From: Sipunculus nudus | Taxonomy: Eukaryota; Annelida; Sipuncula; Golfingiida; Sipunculidae | Direction of reading: 5' to 3' | Assembly: GCA_026874595.1 (NCBI GenBank) | Contig: CM049313.1 | Location: 76,192,659 to 76,256,658, forward strand | Length of the DNA: 64,000 nt | In this document: positions 11,305 through 23,480 of the stretch, piece by piece | Layout of the letters: each line of letters begins with the position of its first letter | Numbering within the stretch: the stretch's first letter is position 1 | The notes under the pieces: model-generated | What the model was told of the DNA's origin: nothing | The model's database searches: none | What the model saw: only the letters and a program-made list of their open reading frames with translations | Position numbers and translations under genes: made by a program

Positions 11305-13674
11305 TTAGCTCAGCTGACTATAAGTCATCTGAGCTATAGTCGTGGTCCATTGTCCGTCGTCCGTCCGTCTGTCCGTCCGTCCGTCCGTCCGTCCGTAGAT
11401 GTGGCACGTTTTGAAACCGTAAGACCTAGGAATCCAAAATTCAGCATAATGTTAGATGTCCCCAAGATCTCCTACCAAGCCAAAAACTGGGTCTTTGCGA
11501 CTTCATTCCTTTGAGAAATTAAGGAAAAACCTCAATTTTTTATTAAAAACCTATTTTCACACTTCAGGACTGCCTAATATCAAAACCACTCATCTGTTTT
11601 TCCTCATATTTCCTATAAATAATCCTCTATATAATTCCTATGTACATGCCAGAAATTAGGTCTATATTATATAATTTAAAAAAGTTATGGGCCCAAACAT
11701 AATGCATTTTGTAAATAATCAGGAAAGAAATTTTATCACTTAACACAAAACTTGTTAAAGCTAAGCACTTTTTTTCCAGTAATATTACTTTTATTAATCA
11801 AAATTAAATTGTATACCCAAAATTAGATCAAAATCTTTTAAATTTTTTAAAATATTAGCAAAAATAAAAAATTGGTACCTTAAATTTTGCCCAACTTTGA
11901 CCATGGCACGTTTTTTTGCTGTAACTGCTGTGGATTTAATTTTCACAGCATGTTTTTGTTAGCATTTCAACTGTTAACACCAAAAATTTGAAACCAGTTG
12001 ATCAAAAACTGTAGATTTTATTCAAGTTTTCAAGCACCATGTCACATATTGCTAGTGTTATGCAGTTTGCTAGAGCTCAGCTCCTCAGCTTCAGCTCTAA
12101 GTTCCTTAAATTTGGCATACAGTTAGATTTCTCCAAAATCCCCTACCATGCCAAGAATTTGGTCACTAGGACTTAATTCCTTCGAGATATCAATGAAAAA
12201 CTTCATTTTTCCATGAAAAACCCATTGTTACACTTTAAGACTGCCTAATATCAAAACCACTGATCTGACTTTGATCATATATAATATACATATTTTTCTA
12301 TACATTCGCTATGCACATGCCAGAAATGATGTCAGTATTGTGTATTTTTTTTAAGTTATGGGCCAAAACATAATGCACTTTGTAAAAAATCAAGAAAAAT
12401 ATTTACTCCCTTAACAAGGGCATTGCTGAAGCTAGAGATTTTATTGTCAGAGATGTAACATTATTTAATCAAGATTCAATTGAATACCCAAAATTAGTTC
12501 TGAATTTTTCAAATTTTATAAGTTATTAGTATAAATATAAAATTAGTACCTTAAATTTTGCCCAACTGTGACCATGGCATGTTTGTTTCCTGAGAGCACT
12601 GTTGATATAATTTTCATATCATGCACACATAAGGATTTCAGCTTTTTAGTTTAGAAAGCTGAAAGAAATTGGCCAAATATTGTAGCTTTTATTAATGTTT
12701 TTTATGAGACCCTGTCAGACTTTGGCTCTCTCCAGCCCCTCTTGAGTCACCTGTTTGTTGACCTTGTTGACCTTTCATCAAATTATGCACGCTTGAGGCG
12801 AGAATCCAGGCAGCTTATGGCCAGCCACAGTTGATCCAGGTGTCCAACCCAACTCATCTAGTAGTTTTAACCAACAACATAACAATAAACAAGAAATTAA
12901 TAAATTTTTCTTGGTTTTTAATAACAAATTAAAGAAAAATAGAAAAGGAATTTGTTAGTTTATAATAACAGGAAATTTACTTGCAGTTACTGATGATATA
13001 AGAATCTTGTATCGATGGGTAGAATGTCACATATTCCAAATAACACCATGCAGTCACCTATGGCATTTTTCAGTTCATTTTTAATGATAAAGAAGTAAAT
13101 CATATTATTCATTACTAATCATTAGGGATTATATGAAGGAAATTAATGATAGACAAAGATGCATTTGATAATATTAATCTAGATTCCTACTGTGTCTAGT
13201 GTGTACATTGATGTGAAATTAGTCCAAAATGAATTTTTTACAGTTATTTTTTAATATAAATAAAAGCCATAAAACCAGGTACTTATGATCATTATTTAAA
13301 TGTGTGAATTTTGTATATTCTGGATTCTCAAAATCATTGTTTGGTGAAAACTGAAATTATATTTGGGACAATATTTGTAATTTTTTTAATAAATAGTTAA
13401 ACTCTTATATTATATGTTCTGCTTATAAGTTATATGGCCAAGTCAAAATCTGTGTGACAATAGCACTCCATTTGTTAATAAAATAAATGAAATCAATCCT
13501 CTTCCCTGTCTCCAAAGATACTATCAAAATCATACATAATCTAAACACCCACAACTCATAATACAGCTTATATTTATTACCACACAAAACCAGCATGTGC
13601 CTCATTTCTAAAAAATATTTTTTTATTTTTTTATCATATATAACAGCTGAGCGTCGTGACCCATAGGTCCCTTG
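11305..13674 (+). mobile_element. HINE family 1 element, nested (2.37 kb)
   Basis: Begins TTAGCTCAGCTGACTATAAG with a stem of AGCTCAG and CTGAGCT, followed by a run of GTCC repeats. It ends with CAGCTGAGCGTCGTGACCC, then ATAGGTCCCTTG. The flanks CATCTGGTTT and TCTTCATATTT rejoin to the uninterrupted text seen at 14200-14219, so the ends are exact and no target-site duplication exists. The inside consists of two diverged blocks of about 660 bp. No protein is encoded. Confidence 0.9.
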
Positions 13675-16002
13675 TCTTCATATTTACCATAAATATTCCT
13701 CTCTATAGTTCCTATATACATGCCAGAAATTAAGGCAGTATTATTTAATTTTTAAAGTTATGGACCCAAACATAATGGACTTTGTAAAAAAAATCAGGAA
13801 AGATATTTGATCACTTAACACAAAACATTTTAAAGCTATGGACTTTTTTTCCAGTAATATATCTTTAATTAATCAAAATTGAATTGTATACCCAAAATTA
13901 GATCAAAATCTGTTTAATTTTTAGTTCAGCTGACTATAAGTCATCTGAGCTATAGTCGTGGTCCATTGTTCGTCGTCCGTCCGTCTGTCTGTGCGTCCGT
14001 CCGAAAGACTGGCACGCTTCCACACCGTTGCACCTACGAATCTGAAATTGGGCATACAGTTAGATGTCCCTAAAATCTCTTACCATGCCGAAAATTGGGT
14101 CAATAGGACTTCGTTCCTTCGAGATATTAAGGAAAAACCTCAATTTTTTATTAGAAATCTATTTTCACACTTCAGGACTGCCTTATATCAAAACCACTCA
14201 TCTGGTTTTCTTCATATTTACCATAAATATTCCTCTATATAGTTTCTATGTACATGCCAGATATTAAGTCAGTATTATATAATTTAAAAAAGTTATGGGC
14301 CCAAACATAATGGACTTTGTAAAAAAATCAGGAAGATATTTGGTCACTTAAGACCAAAAGTGTTAAAGGTAGGGACTTTTTTCCAGTAATACAACTTTAA
14401 TTAGTTGAAATTAAATTGTATACCAAAAATTAGATCAAAATCTGGTATTTTTTTTTAAATATTGGCAAATATATATAATAGGTACCTTAAATTTTGCCCA
14501 ACTTTGGCCACGGCACGTTTTTTTCCTGTAAGTACTGTGGATTTAATTTTCACAGCATGTATACATAAGGATTTAATCTGTTAAAATCTGAAATTTGAAA
14601 ATAAAAGCTGCAAAATTAGGCTAGTTATTGAATTTTTTGGGAGGCTCTTGTTGTATTCCCTTGCATTGTCAAGCAGTCCACTTTGATAACTGTAGGTCAT
14701 TCAGTGCACATCTCTATGCTCCCCAGGCTGTTGGCATAATTTTAGATGTCCCCAAAATCTCCTACCATACCAAAAAATTTGTCATTAGGACATCGTTCCT
14801 TTGAGATATTAAGGAAAAAAACTCTTGTTTTCCATAAAAAAAGCCATTGTTACACTTCAAGGCTGCCTAATATCAAAACCACTGATCTGGTTTTGATTGT
14901 ATTTAGTATTCACTTTCTTTCATACATTTTCTACGAACATACCAAAAATTAGGTCAGTATTGGGTATTATTTCGAAGTTATGGGGCAAAACATAATGCAA
15001 CTTTTAAAAAAATCAGGAAATATATTTACTCACCTTACATGAGAATTGCTGAACCAAGAGACTTTTCTTCAGGAATATAACTTTATTTAATCAAGATTCA
15101 AGTGTTTACCCAAAATTAGATCTGAATTTTGCAAATTTTTCAAGTTATTAGCATAAATAAAAAATCAATACCTTAAATTTTTGTCCAACTTTGGCACTGT
15201 TGATTTAATTTTCACAGCATATATAAATAAGGATTTAATCTTTTAAAATCTGAAATTTCAAAGAAATTGATTGGAAATAATAGCTCTTATTCATGTTTTC
15301 ATACACCATGTCAAGTGTTGTTTACATCTAGCCCACCTAGTAGTACAGCCTTCACTTGCATTTTGTAACCCACCCCAGGCAGCTTGCCTTGGGTCAGCTT
15401 GGCCACTACCAGCAGGCTTCCCCTCTGCCCTGCACTCCCCCCCCCCCCAGCAGGTGCATAAACTAGATGAATGTTATTATTTTCTGTATTTGATTCATTC
15501 TTATTCTAGGCTATGCTACATTTTAGATTTTGTATTTTACCACCAGGGTTACAGTGATTAAAGTGTACATTTAATTGTGTCCACAAAGTGGTGTATTGCT
15601 ATAAAAGTGTGATTGTTCATGAGATAAGTAATTCCTTACTTCAGAGGAGTAAAAACTTCACCAGGTGTGAAATTGAGTATTAATTCCAGTAATAAATTAA
15701 AACTGGGATAGTAATTAGCACAATGATGTTGTTTGTCCCTCATTCAACCAACAGTGTGTTTACTTTATTTGAAAAGATGTTTTATTTTATCAAATTTACT
15801 GAATCTTTTATTTTATTTTGGTGAATAAAATTAAGCATGTACTGAAAACTCCAGTGTGCAAAACTTTTTAATAGTGATTCAAGGAATATTCTTGTAGATG
15901 CCATGTTGTGGCATTATTTTCTTTTAAATTCAGTTTAAACATTTATGATTTAAAAATAATAAAATATATGTGTATGCATAATATGACCCAATATGAGCTA
16001 CA

Positions 16003-16131
16003 CTCTGGATATATGATGATTGCAACTTTTGCAACAATTCTAATATTTTAACTTATAGTTTCAGTTTTTACTCTGTATATATAATGATTGCAACTTTTGC
16101 AACAATTCTAATATTTTAACTTATATTTTCA
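16003..16131. repeat. about 67-bp direct repeat beside nested element
   Basis: The block ATGATTGCAACTTTTGCAAC plus following text occurs twice in a row (about 16013 and 16082), just left of the family 2 insertion at 16137. Confidence 0.9.
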
Positions 16132-16136
16132 GGTTT

Positions 16137-18916
16137 TTAGCGAACCTGTGAGCTTATGCGATGGTGTGGCGTCGTCCGTCGTCTGTACGTTAACCCATAC
16201 TAACTTGAAAACGGGAAGAGTTAGCATCACGAAATTTTATGCAAAAAATTAGTCATCTGAAAAACTCTATCAGATTTTGCTTATTTTTTGGCTAACTGCA
16301 TTTTCTTAGATTTTATAGAGAAAAAGCTAAAAAAGCTTTAAAAATCTTCTTCTCCGAAACTGTTCAGCAAGATTGTCCAATATTTCACAGAAATGATCCC
16401 TGGAACAATCTCTCTCAAGTTTGTTCGAATGGTTTAAGTTCGGTGATTTTTGGCTGAGTTACAGCTAGTTGAACTTAGTCATCTGTCCAAAAAAGCATAC
16501 TAAAATTACAAACTTAGAAACGGCTGGAGCTATCATCACCAAATTTTATGCCAATGTTGGTCACATGAGTCATATCTGAAATTGAGGTATTGGTGGCGCC
16601 ACCTGCATCGGCCTTTTTGTACGGGGGTCATCAGTGCCCGTATCATACTGACAGCTACAAATAACTTCTTCTCTGAAACGATATGGCCAAATTGTTTAAT
16701 ATCGCACAGAAATGATCCTAGGGTAGTGCTTTCTGAAATTTGTTCAAATGGTCTCAGTTCAGTGACTTTTGGCTAAGTTATGGGAAGCTGAATTTAGTCA
16801 TATCCCATAACAGCCTATTTTAGCTTAGTGGCTACAAAAGTCTTCTTCTCAAAAAACACTGGGCCAAATTCTTAAATCTCACACATTAATTATCCTTAGA
16901 TGTTGATAATTCAAGTTTGTTCAAACGGTTTTGGTTCAGTGATTTTTGGCTGAGTTATGGGTAGCTTAACTTAGCCATTTTGCTGTATTTTCCCATATGA
17001 GTTATAAACCTGCAAAACATTTTTAGACTGACGCCACTGAGGCAAATTTGTTTAATATTTTACAAAAAATAGTCCCCTGAATAATTTTTATAATGATTAT
17101 CTTTTATGGTGCCAAAGAATGAATTATGGCTGAATTATAAAGATTGAATTAAGTCATTTTACCATATATGGTAGCTGTGTAAAGCAGATTCATCTGGCCT
17201 AGCACCAGTTTATCAGCATCCCTTACATCATGCCTCTAGACCTTCAGATTTCAGGTTATCTATGGTTAATATTGACAAGAATGTTTTTTAAAAGCTTTTA
17301 AAAAATGTAGATTTATGATTTTAGATATACTTCATACCAAGCAATGTCAACAATCACAGGTATACAGCTCTCTGCGGGTATATAAAGACGGCTATACATA
17401 GATTATAAATAATTGGTATCCATACTCAACTTAATTCAAGATTTTGCCATCAGTGAGATGTATCTGTATTATAATTTTGCATTCAATATGCATCTGTAGT
17501 AATTTTTAGTGAGCCTGTGAGCTAATTTGATGTTGTGGCGGCGTCCATAGTCCATCTTCTGTAAGTTAACCCATACTATTCAAAAACAACTGGAGCTAGC
17601 ATCATGAAATGTAATGTAAAAAATTAGCCATCTGAAAAACTCTGCATTTTCTTAGATTTTAATGAGAAAAAAATAAAAATACCTTTAAAAATCTTCTCTG
17701 ACGAAACGGTCAAGCCAAATTGTTCAGTATTTCACAGAAATAATCTTTTATATCATATCTTACAAGTTTGTTCCAATGGTGCAAGTATGATATAAAAGAT
17801 TAACAAGTATTTTAGCCAAAGTCTTTCAGTATGTGTAAACAGATTTACCAACAGGCCAAGATTGTGTCTGTAATTTAAATAGGTTGAGAAACTGCCAACT
17901 GTTTCAGATTTGGCAACAGATCAAGAGTTCACTCAGTGCAGCCAGATATAGTTCAAGAGTTAAATCAGTGCAGCCAAGCACAAGGCATGTGATCACCTCA
18001 TGGGTGACATGTGAACACCTCATGGGCACCATGTGATAACCTCATAGGTAGCATGTGATCAACTCATGAGTATCATGTGATCACCTCATGTGTGTCATGC
18101 CCCTCAGGGCTGCATGTGGAGCCAATCTGAGAGCTTATGCAATGGTGTGGCTACTTTTTCAGATAAGGCAACATGTCAAGAGTTCACTCAGTGCAGCCAG
18201 GTATAGGTCAGGAGTTCACTCTGTGCAGTAGCTGCATTCTATTTATAGCAGTGGTAGACTGCCCACTGCTTCAGATTTGGCACCAAAGTTCAGCCTGGAT
18301 CTATTTATAGCTTTGGCAGACTGCCAACTGTGTCAGATTATGCAACAGGTCAAGAGTTCACTCAGTGCAGCCAGGTACAGGTCAAAAGTTTACTCAGTCT
18401 AGCCAGGTGCAGGTCATGAGTTCACTCAGTGCAGTAGCCTGAGCAAGCAATTTGTCACAGTTCACTCGAGGCAACTGCCTTTCTCACCTAAGCCTCGTCA
18501 GCCCCATGCATCAGACTCAAGGTAAGTTTGATGTATTGGCCTAATATAATGACCTGTCTATGTGTCTTTGATGGCTTTCTCGCTCAAAAGACAGGTGTCG
18601 CCACCTACAATGACTTTTGCACAGTTTGTGTCCCTGTGTTTTCTCAGGAGGGGTTTGATATATCAGTCTGAAATTGGGCATATGTATATATCTCTGACAG
18701 CTTTGTTGTATACAAGACTGGTGGTGCCAGCTACAATCATTTTTGTGTTGTGTGCACCCATGCTAGAATTTCAGCAGTGATCTTTGTGTAATTGTTTCAT
18801 ATTCAAAATAGTTAGTACTTGCATTGTTCATATACATGAAAAGTAATGGTCCAGCATTGAAGCATTATACCTGGTGTATTTCCCAATGCACAGGTTCGCT
18901 GACCCTGTAGGCCTTG
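16137..18916 (+). mobile_element. HINE family 2 element, intact copy (2.78 kb)
   Basis: Starts TTAGCGAACCTGTGAGC and ends CACAGGTTCGC, TGACCCTGTAGG, CCTTG, so the 11-bp sub-terminal inverted repeats are perfect. It has single-copy structure where the element at 7037 is duplicated. The last ~900 bp (from about 17990) are almost identical to 9860-10690, suggesting recent activity of this family. The site GCTACAATCATTTTTGTG near 18731, where family 3 sits in two other copies, is empty here. Confidence 0.9.
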
Positions 18917-20421
18917 TTTTATTAAAAATTTATAAAACCTGTAAATAAAAGAATGATTCAGATAAAAACTTCTTAATGGAAAAAGTGGATATGCTTAAAA
19001 AAAATAGGATTATATATAAACTTAAATGCATTATTCCCTTGAAAGTGAAATAAAGGTATTAGTCCATTCTGTCAACTTGCCTGTCCATCTGTAAATTTTC
19101 ATATGCATCACAGTATCTCAAAACTTTTACTGTATTTCTTCATGACAGTCTTGTCAGAGTATTAATTGCAATCATATATTTAGAACTTTACTGTAACCAA
19201 GTAGGAGGGCCCCTTTCCTCTCAGCTTTTCATATTCTTATATAAATGAAAAACATTACAATAGAATATTTCTACATCCACCTTCGTGCTGCCCTTACTTT
19301 TCCCTTCTCCGAACCCCATCCAAAAGTCAGCCTCAGTAAGCAAGAACAAGATGAATCAGATATATTCATACTTTAATATTTTGTATAACTATTCGTCCAT
19401 AGGTACCTATGTACATGCCAGAAATTATGTCAGTATTGTGTAATATGTAGACATAGTGGGCATCACAATAATGTACCTTGTCAAGACTAAAGGGATATTG
19501 TGTCATACAGTCACAAATTCATGAATCACTTCATCAGCATAGTTAATCATAACATCATATCTGTCAAATTGAAAGCTTGGAGACTACCATACACTTTAGA
19601 TCCTTCAACAAATAGCCTTATCATCATTCTACTACTGCTTATTACTGCTGTCATTGCATTCATATTTGCTCAAATATATCACAATTTTCAACCCCTCCTA
19701 AATAAATAAAAAATAAACCACTATATTTGACTCTATTAATCCATCAGTCAGGTAATTTCATTTATCATTTACTCACATATTACATTAAATTCCTTTATAA
19801 TAGCCCAACATGTCCATGATATTAATAAGCTTTATCGACTTGATATAGTATCACAGTGGAGAAACATTTATAGTCCAATCATGATCAGCTGAGCGCCGTG
19901 ACCCATGGGTCCCTTGTTTAAATATTAGCAAAAATAAAAAATTGGTACCTTAAATTTTGCCAAAATTTGACCATGGTACTTTTTTTCTCTTATAAGTAAA
20001 TTTGATTTAATTTTCACAGCCAGTTTACATATGGATTTAATCTGATGAATTTTGAATTCAAAAGTATAAGCTTAAAAAGTAGTCTAGCTATTAAAGTTTT
20101 TTAGAAGACTTAATGTATTTGTATTTTCTAGCATCATGACCCTACTTTTGTTCACCTGGTAATCCAAAAATTGACATAATGTTAGATGTAATTGTAAATA
20201 TTCATGTTCTTCCATACATTTCCTATATACCTACCAAAATTTAGGTCAGTATTGTATAATATGTTGAAGTTATAGGCCCAAACATAATGCACTTTGTAAA
20301 AAATCAGGATATATATTTACTCACTTAACATAAGAATGGCTGAGACTTTTTATCAGGAATATAACATCATTTAATCAAGATTCAATTGTATACGGAAAAT
20401 TAGATCTGAAATTTGCAATTT

Positions 20422-22117
20422 TTAGCTCAGCTGACTGTAAGTCATCTGAGCTATAGTCGTGGTCCATTGTCCGTCGTCCGTCCGTCCGTTGATGTGGCAC
20501 GTTTTGAAACCGTAAGACCTAGGAATCCAAAATTCAGCAAAATGTTAGATGTCCCCAAGATCTCCTACCAAGCCGAAAACTGGGTCTTTGCGACTTCGTT
20601 CCTTTGAGAAATTAAGGAAAACCTCAATTTTTTATTAAAATCCTATTTTCACACTTCAGGACTGCCTAATATCAAAACCTCTCATCTGTTTTTCCTCATA
20701 TTTACCATAAATATTCTTCTATATAGTTCCTATGTACATGCCAGAAATTAAGTCTGTTAAGTATAAATTCTTTAAGTTATGGGCCCAAACATAATGGACT
20801 TTGTAAAAAATCAGGAAAAATATTTACTCACTTAACATGAAAAATTTTGAAACTAGAGTCTATTTTCCCAAGTATATAACTATGTTTAATAAAGATTCAA
20901 TTGTTTACCCAAAATTAGATCTGAATTTTGTAATTTTTTTAAGTAATTAGCATAAAAATAAAATCAGTACCTTAAATTTTGCCCAACTTTGACCATGGCA
21001 CGTTTTTTTCCTGTAAGTACCATTGATTTAATTTTCACAGCATGTAAACATAAATATTTAATTTGTATAAATCTGACATTTGGAAATAAAAGCTTGAAAA
21101 TTAAGCTAGTTATTTCCCCCCGCAAACCCAAACCACCAAGTGTTATGCAGTATTGTTATTGTTTTCACTGTATCTCCTTAATTGTAATGCTGTTTCCACT
21201 CTGATATGCAAAAACTTATCCTGAAAAAGTAATTCAAAGTGTAATCCAGAAGATGCAATGTTGTGTAATGTAGCATTTTTAAAGAAATAATTTTTCTTTT
21301 AAATGATTTTACCAATCATAATGGAACCCATCAGTATGCTTAAATTATGATAAAATATGAAGCACATTATGGATAAATAAAGACACAATTAAAAATTGTG
21401 AAATCTAAATCTAGTATTTTTTTTAGATATTTATTGTTTTGCAGATTTAAAAGATATATTTTTGTGGTAAAAAATAAATAAACATTTGTATGCATGATGT
21501 TGTGTTATCTGACAAGATTGAGATTTATGATGATGCAATTGAGAATTATGAATCAACTTTTATATTCGATTATATATGTTATATTGAAAATGTATAGAAA
21601 TATCAACTTAAATTTAAAAAAACATTGATGTGATAAAAAAATGAGGATTTATTACAAACATTTGTACATTATTTTCCTGCATCAGCAGAATTTGAGATCA
21701 GGCTTTGTTTGCCATGTTTTATGTTGTTAATTAGTTATATTTCAACTGTATACATTTCATAAAAAAAGCATATATTTAATAATATATATTATACAAAAAA
21801 AAGATTTGATTGAACAAATGTGTAAACTACTGAAATGTCAACAGTTAATTGAAAAGCCAACTAATGATCATGGTAATTGTACAGATCATTTGTTCACAAA
21901 CTGCTCACATGCTTCAGTTTCAACATTAGGAAACACATTGTCAGGTCACAAAATATTATTTGCAACAATTTCTTGCTCATCAATACAAACCAATTATATA
22001 AACCAACCATGGCCTTTATTACCTCTTCCTCTTACACTATATCCCCATTTGATATTATTTTAGATTTTTACCTTCAAGGTTAACGTCAGCTGAGCACAGT
22101 GACCCATAGGTCCCTTG
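20422..22117 (+). mobile_element. HINE family 1 element, short variant (1.70 kb)
   Basis: Starts TTAGCTCAGCTGACTGTAAG and ends GTCAGCTGAGCACAGTGACCC then ATAGGTCCCTTG, with a perfect 10-bp sub-terminal inverted repeat (GCTCAGCTGA and TCAGCTGAGC). Only one of the ~660-bp internal blocks is present, followed by different AT-rich text (21200-22080). The host family 1 sequence stops after GATCTGAAATTTGCAA and resumes at 22118 with TTTTAAGTTAAATAAAT. Confidence 0.88.
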
Positions 22118-22437
22118 TTTTAAGTTAAATAAATATAAAATCAGTACCTAAAATTTTGCCCAACTTTGGCCATGGCACAATTTTTTCCTGTAAGTACTGT
22201 GGATGTTATTTTCACAGTATGTACACATAAGGATTAAATCTGTTAAAATCTTAAATTTGAAAAATAAAAGCTGCAAAATTAGGCTAGTTATTGAATTTGT
22301 TTGGAGGCTCTTGTTGTATTCCCTTACATTGTCAAGCAGTCCACTGAGGTCACTGTAGGTCATTCAGTGCAACTCTCTTTGCTCCCCAGGCTGTTATGTA
22401 ATCCCATCACTCTGGCAAGCCCTCTCTCTTGTTGAGC

Positions 22438-23480
22438 TTGATTTGATCAGGCTGCAAGCATAAATACCACAGGGACCCCTATAAGGTCGCGAAATATTGT
22501 TTCCATTGTCCTTTAGAAGAAACTGGGCGCGTTACAAAGTCCGAACGGGACTCTGAGGAATTCGAATTGGCCTCTGTGACAGATAAAAGCCGTTTTTTCC
22601 GTATCATGGGGATCTATTGCAAGTTGGTGGTACCATCTCTTCAAATCTAATGTGGTAAATACAGCGCTACCGCCCAGGAGGTCAAAAATTTTGTCAATAC
22701 GTTGTAAAGGGTATTGATCTTTTCTTGTGACACCATTTAAAGCCCTATAGTCCACACAAAAACGGACTGATCCTGGTTCTTTCTTAGGTACTAAAGTGAC
22801 TGGACTAGCCCACGGGCTACACAAGGGCCGTATGACGTTTGCCGCCAACATTTCATCAATTTTGTCAGAAATCACATCTCGTCTTTTCAGTGGTGTGCGG
22901 TATGCCCTCTGATAAATAGGGGGACCATCGGTTATGATTCTCATAGGCGTACCTTTATGAAAACCATTAGGATCGCCAGGGCCGGAGAAAACATTCTTAA
23001 ATTCAATAATAACATCATCTATTTCTGGGAAACCCGTCGCAGGGAGTGTATCAGAACAACCAGCGACACCATGTGACGCATGAGAGATCAGGGGCCACGT
23101 GTGTGTAAACCAAGACATGCTCTTATGATGTAAGTTAAGGGAGGCTTTTCCCTGGGTTAAAGCATCAATCCCAATAATCATTTCATCCGACATATTGGTG
23201 ATAACGATCACTTGTAACGGACCTATCTGGTCAACATGAATTTCAGTTTTTCCCATGACTGTAAGTTTTTGACCAGTGACGGACTGGAGTGAAATTGATG
23301 TGGATATAAGCAAAGGGATTCTCTCAGTTTGTGAACAGATACGCTCAAAGAGGTCACGCCGCAGCAGGGTACGAGATGCTCCAGTGTCAATTAAAGCCTT
23401 GATTGTGATATCATTGCAGTTTAGTGTGATCTGGGGCCTGACTGTACCTAGGGCTGCGGCGATTTCTAGTTTAAATTGTT
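22438..23480 (-). pseudogene. pol: Gypsy pol fragment (protease and partial RT)
   Basis: Read on the minus strand in the -1 frame relative to gag. Near the N-terminus is the aspartic protease active site DTGAS (about 23376-23391). Further on come RT blocks: VRFCVDYRALNG, the LDL block before the first catalytic region, and FGLCNAP. The frame meets a TAA at 22510-22512 just after that block, then continues in phase for about 24 codons to a TGA near 22438. The YxDD catalytic motif, RNase H and integrase are absent, so the product cannot be an active polymerase. Expression would need a -1 frameshift from gag (see the slippery site entry). Confidence 0.93.
23466..23475 (-). promoter_or_regulatory. 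gag-pol -1 frameshift site (U UUA AAC + UAG)
   Basis: On the minus strand the last gag codons are AAT TTA AAC TAG. TTTAAAC (23469-23475) is a canonical X-XXY-YYZ slippery heptamer in the right phase. A one-base backward slip gives TTT AAA CTA GAA, which is the phase of the protease-RT frame; that frame is closed by a stop three codons upstream of the heptamer. The arrangement is what -1 frameshifting gag-pol elements need. A downstream stimulatory structure was not established. Confidence 0.8.

Larger units (their letters stand above)
13921..19916 (+). mobile_element. HINE family 1 element carrying a nested family 2 copy
   Basis: Starts TTAGTTCAGCTGACTATAAG and ends TCAGCTGAGCGCCGTGACCC then ATGGGTCCCTTG. 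It is inserted in a T-run after GATCAAAATCTGTTTAA of the older family 1 element, which resumes at 19917 with TTTAAATATTAGC. Homologous internal blocks start near 14060 and 14746. A poly-C tract lies near 15431. The element is interrupted by the family 2 copy at 16137-18916. The outer element is about 3.2 kb without it, longer than other family 1 copies, with less typical text at 15300-16130 and 18917-19880. Confidence 0.75.

Noticed and set aside
13958-14267. Overlapping frames shared by many places (MSPKSPTMPK..., GLRSFEILRKNLNFLLE)
   Set aside because: These are translations of the ~660-bp internal block of family 1 HINEs; frames break in most copies.
22118-22395. Possible second LTR of the Gypsy element
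   Set aside because: This text is the family 1 internal block also seen at 14461-14730 and shares nothing with the LTR at 24703-25184.
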